Below are positions 60,298 through 64,000 of a stretch of 64,000 bases of DNA, in pieces (the stretch's first letter is position 1; each line of letters starts with the position of its first letter). Source of the DNA: Nissolia schottii (Eukaryota > Streptophyta > Magnoliopsida > Fabales > Fabaceae); assembly GCA_003254905.1 (NCBI GenBank), contig QANU01030383.1, forward strand, positions 1-64,000, written 5' to 3'. The position numbers and the translations under genes were made by a program. The notes under the pieces were generated by a model. The model did not search any database. It saw only the letters and a program-made list of their open reading frames with translations, and was not told the origin of the DNA.

Positions 60298-61740
60298 GTA
60301 ACACCCCACTTTTCCGCTATTCTATGCATTGTCTTAGAATGCTTTCTGCCCAATTTTGAAGTATTATTAATAATACATTAGGTAAACTTACACATGTCAA
60401 CTCTCCAAGCCCACAGGTCATGTGGCCTCACGGCCATGCAGGGGGACATCTTTTCTTAAAATCACTTAAAATATATAAGTAAGATTCAAACTTCAAATGT
60501 CATACCATGCATAAACAATACAAGTTCAAGATCCTAAATCACAAATGACAAGTTCAATTCCAAACATAAGTAAACCAAGTTTTAAATCAAAAATACATAA
60601 CAACAANTATTCTTTGATCATCAGGTGTTTGATAATAATCAAATTCTTTGATCATCAGGTGTTTGATAATAATCAAAGAATTGTTCAGCCTTAAAAATCC
60701 AATGCAAAACCTCATGACCATCAAAACATGAGGGAAGTCTAATTTGACATTTCTTAGGATGGCTGCCGTGGTGCGTAAGGAGGTGGATCTGAGTTCTGGT
60801 GTCTGGATCCATGAGCAGAGTCCATGTTTGTATTGTTATTCATCATTTCTTCCATTCTCAGCAACTGATCCAGAGCATGCTGATTAGCTTGTTGCGTGCT
60901 CTGAAAGGACCTTGTGAGCTCTCTGGTGTCTTCACTCACCTACGTAGCGATTGCTAATGCTTGCTTAGCCTCGCTTTCAGCTGATTTCAGTCTAGTTTGA
61001 TTCTGCCATGGACTGAATGAAAGCACCAACGCAGCACCCTCTTGAATAATCATTTAACAGAATAAGCAATCAACACACTTAGGGAACAAACAAAGTCTAG
61101 AAACGTTAGAATTACAGCAGGATAAACGAAATTGAAGCAGAACTTAATGAATTAAGCTAAACAAGAACAATTATAGCAATGTAGCAGTAGCAACGGCCAC
61201 AGCTACAGCTCAGTCGAGCTGATCAATAACCTGCAACAAGTAGTGATAGGATAATGATCAATGTCCATGATGAGAGTAAGGAAAGAGCAAGAGAATTCCA
61301 GAAGAAGAGAGAGCAAAGCGATCTAAGAAGAAGAATGTACTCATGCCGCTCTCGTGCCTCCCTCATGCTCAGCATTGGCAATTATATGGCCCATGTGCTG
61401 TGCGAAATCCCTGAGCTTTGTACTTGGCCGCCTGATCCTTTTGCCCCTCCCATCAATGGCTCATGATTGTCGCCTGCCACGTCACTGATTTTGGATTCAG
61501 GGTCGTTTTGCGCTAGATTTTTTGGGTCCACCGTAATGATTGCATCCGGGATCATAACGCGTCGTTAATATGAGACCTAAAGACTCTTCTCTGCTTCTAC
61601 TATTCTCCCCATCTACTATTCTACAATTACTTTGATATAATCTTTTATTCTTGGGTACACCCTTTGGCATAATCTTATTTTCCAAGTTTATGCCGTGTGA
61701 GACCCACACACGAAAGTGCAAAAATTACTATGTCAACTTA
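60298..61740 (-). mobile_element. Possible TGTAACACCCC-ended element, unclassified
   Basis: Plus-strand TGTAACACCCC at 60298 would be the 3' terminus of a minus-strand LTR-type element. On the minus strand a leader (about 61470-61240) ends in an acceptor-like TTGTTGCAG|G. A gag-like start (AESNQTRLKSAESEAKQAL) near 61008 is broken by a stop, then a 61-residue frame (60939-60754) rich in Gln/Asn ends PPPYAPRQPS. The right end and a target duplication were not found, so the class is uncertain. Confidence 0.4.
60609..60676 (+). repeat. Perfect 34-bp tandem duplication beside a single N
   Basis: ATTCTTTGATCATCAGGTGT and the following 14 bases occur twice without a mismatch, starting two bases after the N at 60607. 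The pattern matches the seams at 19706 and 27284. Confidence 0.9.
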
Positions 61741-62448
61741 ATTAGGCCGCTGCAGATTTAGCACACCCTGCATTGCATATGCAGAATTTAAGGCAGGCGC
61801 AAAGCACATACATCATCCTTTCTGCATTACTTATCCCAATTGCGTCGCCAAAGCTGCAAATATTCATTGTAGACTTCATCAAGAAACCCAAATATTGTTA
61901 ATTATCTCATTATCGTGTCATTTCAGTATTGCTTTCTATTATATTATGACTTTATTAAGAAAGATCCATCCTCTGACTTGGCACCTAAAAAGTAAGCCAT
62001 CTTTGATTTACAGAAATCTACTTGCAGTCTAGCACATTCCAATCCAAATCCAAACCAACCCCACCATAGACCTCTTCCAAAAGTCATAACTAATAAAAGA
62101 AAAATCTAACTTCAGAACAAAGCTAAAGAGGCACACATATGTTAATATAAATTCAGGCTCACCATAAATTTTATAGGTCATTATAATTTAAAATTACAAC
62201 CATATATACTACGTGAAACTCAGCCAATCATAACGATAAATAACTTGCAAAATCGGAATCTATACATATTAACATTACTCAACCAACATCTTAGGGCCTT
62301 GAGATTTTCAAACTTTACAGAAAAAGAATTAACACGTATCATCCCTCCGTTACTACAGTAATTACATTGAACCCGAGCCGAAAAGACGATAAAAAAAACC
62401 AAGAGGAAAAAAAACAACATTGAAATAATAAATCACCAAATATATATA
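61741..62448. other. Intergenic, no gene seen
   Basis: About 700 bp of mixed composition. Short frames only, with no domain. Confidence 0.5.
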
Positions 62449-62706
62449 CTCCATCCGTCCCACTTTTATATGTTTCACCGATTTAAAATTAGTTATCATT
62501 TAATTATAGTAAAAAATATTAATTACTATATTTTTAATTATATCTCTATTTATTATGAATCGTTTATTATTATAGTAATTGCATTATAATTTCTCATAAA
62601 AATAATTTAATCTGCATAATAATACTTTTTAAGTACATTTTATTTAAATAAATACAAATTAATTACTTTCTTAATCAACATGCAAGTATAAAAATGGACA
62701 GGGAAG
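62449..62706. mobile_element. Stowaway-like MITE (Tc1/mariner)
   Basis: 258 bp with inverted ends: CTCCATCCGTCCCACTTTTA on the left, and the right end read in reverse complement is CTTCCCTGTCCATTTTTATA. The CTCCNTCCGTCCCA-type terminus is the Stowaway hallmark. TA flanks both sides (62447-62448 and 62707-62708). AT-rich interior, no coding. It lies 87 bp beyond the stop codon of the DUF1645 gene and could be in its 3' UTR. Confidence 0.85.
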
Positions 62707-62793
62707 TATTAAACAAAAAGTTTAGAAGAAAAAAAAAACAAAAATTAAAATAAAATACAACCACTATTTACTAATTGGGGGGACCCACCGGTT

Positions 62794-63714
62794 TCAAAAT
62801 GGGTGCAAATTACGACCTAGCCCATTGACGTTAGCGAAAAGCCCAACCAACTCCTGCTTGTAAGGCAACACCGACTTCTTCCCCACACGCTCCGCCGAAG
62901 CGCCACCGCCGTCGTCCCCGGGTCCCGGCTTCGCCGCCGCCACCCTGCTGGTCCTCTTGCTCGGAACCCCAAACACAAACGCACGCCTCTTATCCTCATC
63001 ATCACTATTATTATTACAGCTATTAATCTTCTTACCCTTCCCATCGCTGAGGCTCCTGAGAAGAAGTTCTCGAAGCTTCCACCGCTTCGAAGAAGGGCCA
63101 GACCCAGTGGAATTGCTCTTCTTTCTGTCCCTCGCCACCACCGCCGCGTTTGGGTTCCACACGCAGTAAGTCCCTTCCGCCACGCCTTCGAGCTTCTCCT
63201 CCACGCTGTGGTCCGAAGAGGAACACGAGCTTGTCTCGCGCTCCTCGAACATTAGCTTCCTCAGAGGCAAACGACGCCGCACCGTCGCAGCTTCTTCTTC
63301 ATCGTCGTTTAGGCTCGAATTGGGAACACGCGAAACGGAAGGAACGGCGTCGTTTAGGTAGGGAGCGTTGAAGATCGGGTACGTGTAAGTGGGCCTGATC
63401 TGGCCGTTGCAGAAAATGTCGTCCGCGGAGACTGGCGAAGAAGCGTTGGGGAACGCGAACTCGAACTCGTCGTCGTTTTCGTTGTTTTCGTTGTCGTTTC
63501 GGGTGGTGAAGCGGTCATTGTCGTTTTGGTCCTCCTCCTCCTCCTCCTCCCAGGGCTGGAAGAGGGGGTCGTCGTCGATGTCGTTCTGGCTGAGGCGGAG
63601 CTCGGTGATGACGCGGGCGGCGATGTCGGCGAGAGTCTCGGAGGAGTAGCTGCTGAAGCTGGGAGAGGCTGACGGATGAGGTGGTTGTTCGCCTTGTTGC
63701 TGCTGTAGCATCAT
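62794..63714 (-). CDS. DUF1645 family protein
   Basis: Single-exon gene of 306 residues. The N-terminus is Gln/Ser-rich, followed by an acidic stretch (WEEEEEEDQNDND). Family motifs in order: FEFAFPNASSPVSADDIFCN and GQIRPTYTYPIFN (about residues 84-116), LPLRKLMFEERE (about 149), GTYCVWNP (about 182), a basic Ser-rich stretch KKSNSTGSGPSSKRWKLREL (about 198-217), and the C-terminal YKQELVGLFANVNGLGRNLH. Some members are linked to abiotic stress tolerance and seed or grain size in rice, but no biochemical activity is known. The basic KRWKLRELLLRS region could direct nuclear localisation (inference). The frame opens MML; the first ATG is chosen because a TATA box lies about 180 bp upstream and no in-frame ATG precedes it nearby. 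Confidence 0.92.
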   Translation of the reverse strand: MMLQQQQGEQPPHPSASPSFSSYSSETLADIAARVITELRLSQNDIDDDPLFQPWEEEEEEDQNDNDRFTTRNDNENNENDDEFEFAFPNASSPVSADDIFCNGQIRPTYTYPIFNAPYLNDAVPSVSRVPNSSLNDDEEEAATVRRRLPLRKLMFEERETSSCSSSDHSVEEKLEGVAEGTYCVWNPNAAVVARDRKKSNSTGSGPSSKRWKLRELLLRSLSDGKGKKINSCNNNSDDEDKRRAFVFGVPSKRTSRVAAAKPGPGDDGGGASAERVGKKSVLPYKQELVGLFANVNGLGRNLHPF

Positions 63715-63800
63715 CGTGTCGTTTGGGACTCCTTCAATTATGCCACTTTGCTTTTTCTTTTCTTTCGAAGATGCGATTCCGTTTCCTTTTTCTTTTAATT

Positions 63801-63803
<3 letters not shown>

Positions 63804-63841
<38 letters not shown>
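63804..63841. repeat. (GA)n microsatellite in the DUF1645 leader
   Basis: About 19 GA units (CT on the coding strand), 90 bp before the start codon. CT/GA tracts are frequent in plant 5' UTRs and core promoters. Confidence 0.95.
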
Positions 63842-63843
<2 letters not shown>

Positions 63844-63890
63844 TTTGGTTGAAATGAAGGAAAGTGTGTGGAGACGTTTCGGGGGTGGGA

Positions 63891-63896
63891 TATATA
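63891..63896 (-). promoter_or_regulatory. TATA box of the DUF1645 gene
   Basis: The minus strand reads CTATATATCCCACC about 180 bp before the ATG, with the (CT)n tract between it and the start codon. Fits a plant core promoter. Confidence 0.55.
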
Positions 63897-64000
63897 GGGT
63901 GTGAATGTGATGAATTGCTGAACTTCTCGATGAGGTAAGATATTTTTTCTCCTTCCTTTTTTATTTCTATGGATATATTATTGAATTAAATAGGAGGAAA

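Noticed and set aside
62957..63649. Plus and minus shadow frames over the DUF1645 gene
   Set aside because: The 62794-63714 frame holds all family motifs. The others are serine/leucine-rich shadows.

Overview
The window is nuclear DNA from a eudicot plant, most likely a legume. The genes are intron-rich with GT-AG junctions, intergenic DNA is AT-rich, and several plant transposon superfamilies are nested in one another. The leucoanthocyanidin reductase ending and the repeat style look legume-like, but the species cannot be fixed from the sequence alone. There are two N gaps (15389-16118 and 51931-52000) and three single-N joins (19706, 27284, 60607).

Four host genes are supported. An ILP1/GCFC-family gene (2251-10636, +, six exons) has a dead LINE carrying a nested Harbinger-type MITE in intron 2. 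A leucoanthocyanidin reductase gene (LAR, 19058-23429, +, five exons) appears with exon 1 (3' part) and exon 2 twice, around a single N. A bHLH factor of the bHLH30/TMO5-LIKE clade (42600-45297, -, two exons) has its intron inside the bHLH domain. A DUF1645 protein gene (62794-63714, -, single exon) lies at the right edge. They are unrelated in function: nuclear RNA/cell-cycle control, flavan-3-ol synthesis, vascular transcription control, and an unknown stress-associated family.

The rest is mostly repeats. From left to right: a partial LTR relic (1-1435); a tRNA-derived SINE with a 14-bp target duplication (11171-11319); an Athila-like Ty3/gypsy wreck on the minus strand (12245-16970) interrupted by a solo LTR (14918-16742, duplication ATGTT); a nearly intact Ty1/copia element just downstream of LAR (23852-29395, duplication TTTGT); two head-to-head gypsy-type LTRs (about 32240-34297, continued at 38087) split by a 3.8-kb solo LTR (34298-38081, duplication TTTCA); gypsy gag debris (38771-40160); an endogenous caulimovirid relic (about 49330-52925, -); a fourth relic of the solo-LTR family (59449 to about 60040, -); another TGTAACACCCC-ended element fragment (60298 to about 61740, -); and a Stowaway MITE (62449-62706).

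The most distinctive item is the solo-LTR family. Four relics share terminal TGTAACA/TGTTACA ends, an internal GTGGGTA donor-like site, a minisatellite at an equivalent place in two copies, and a tiny acidic reading frame starting M-[A/T]-[S/P]-G in three copies. The single-N joins look like assembly seams where overlapping but diverged contig ends were placed in tandem.
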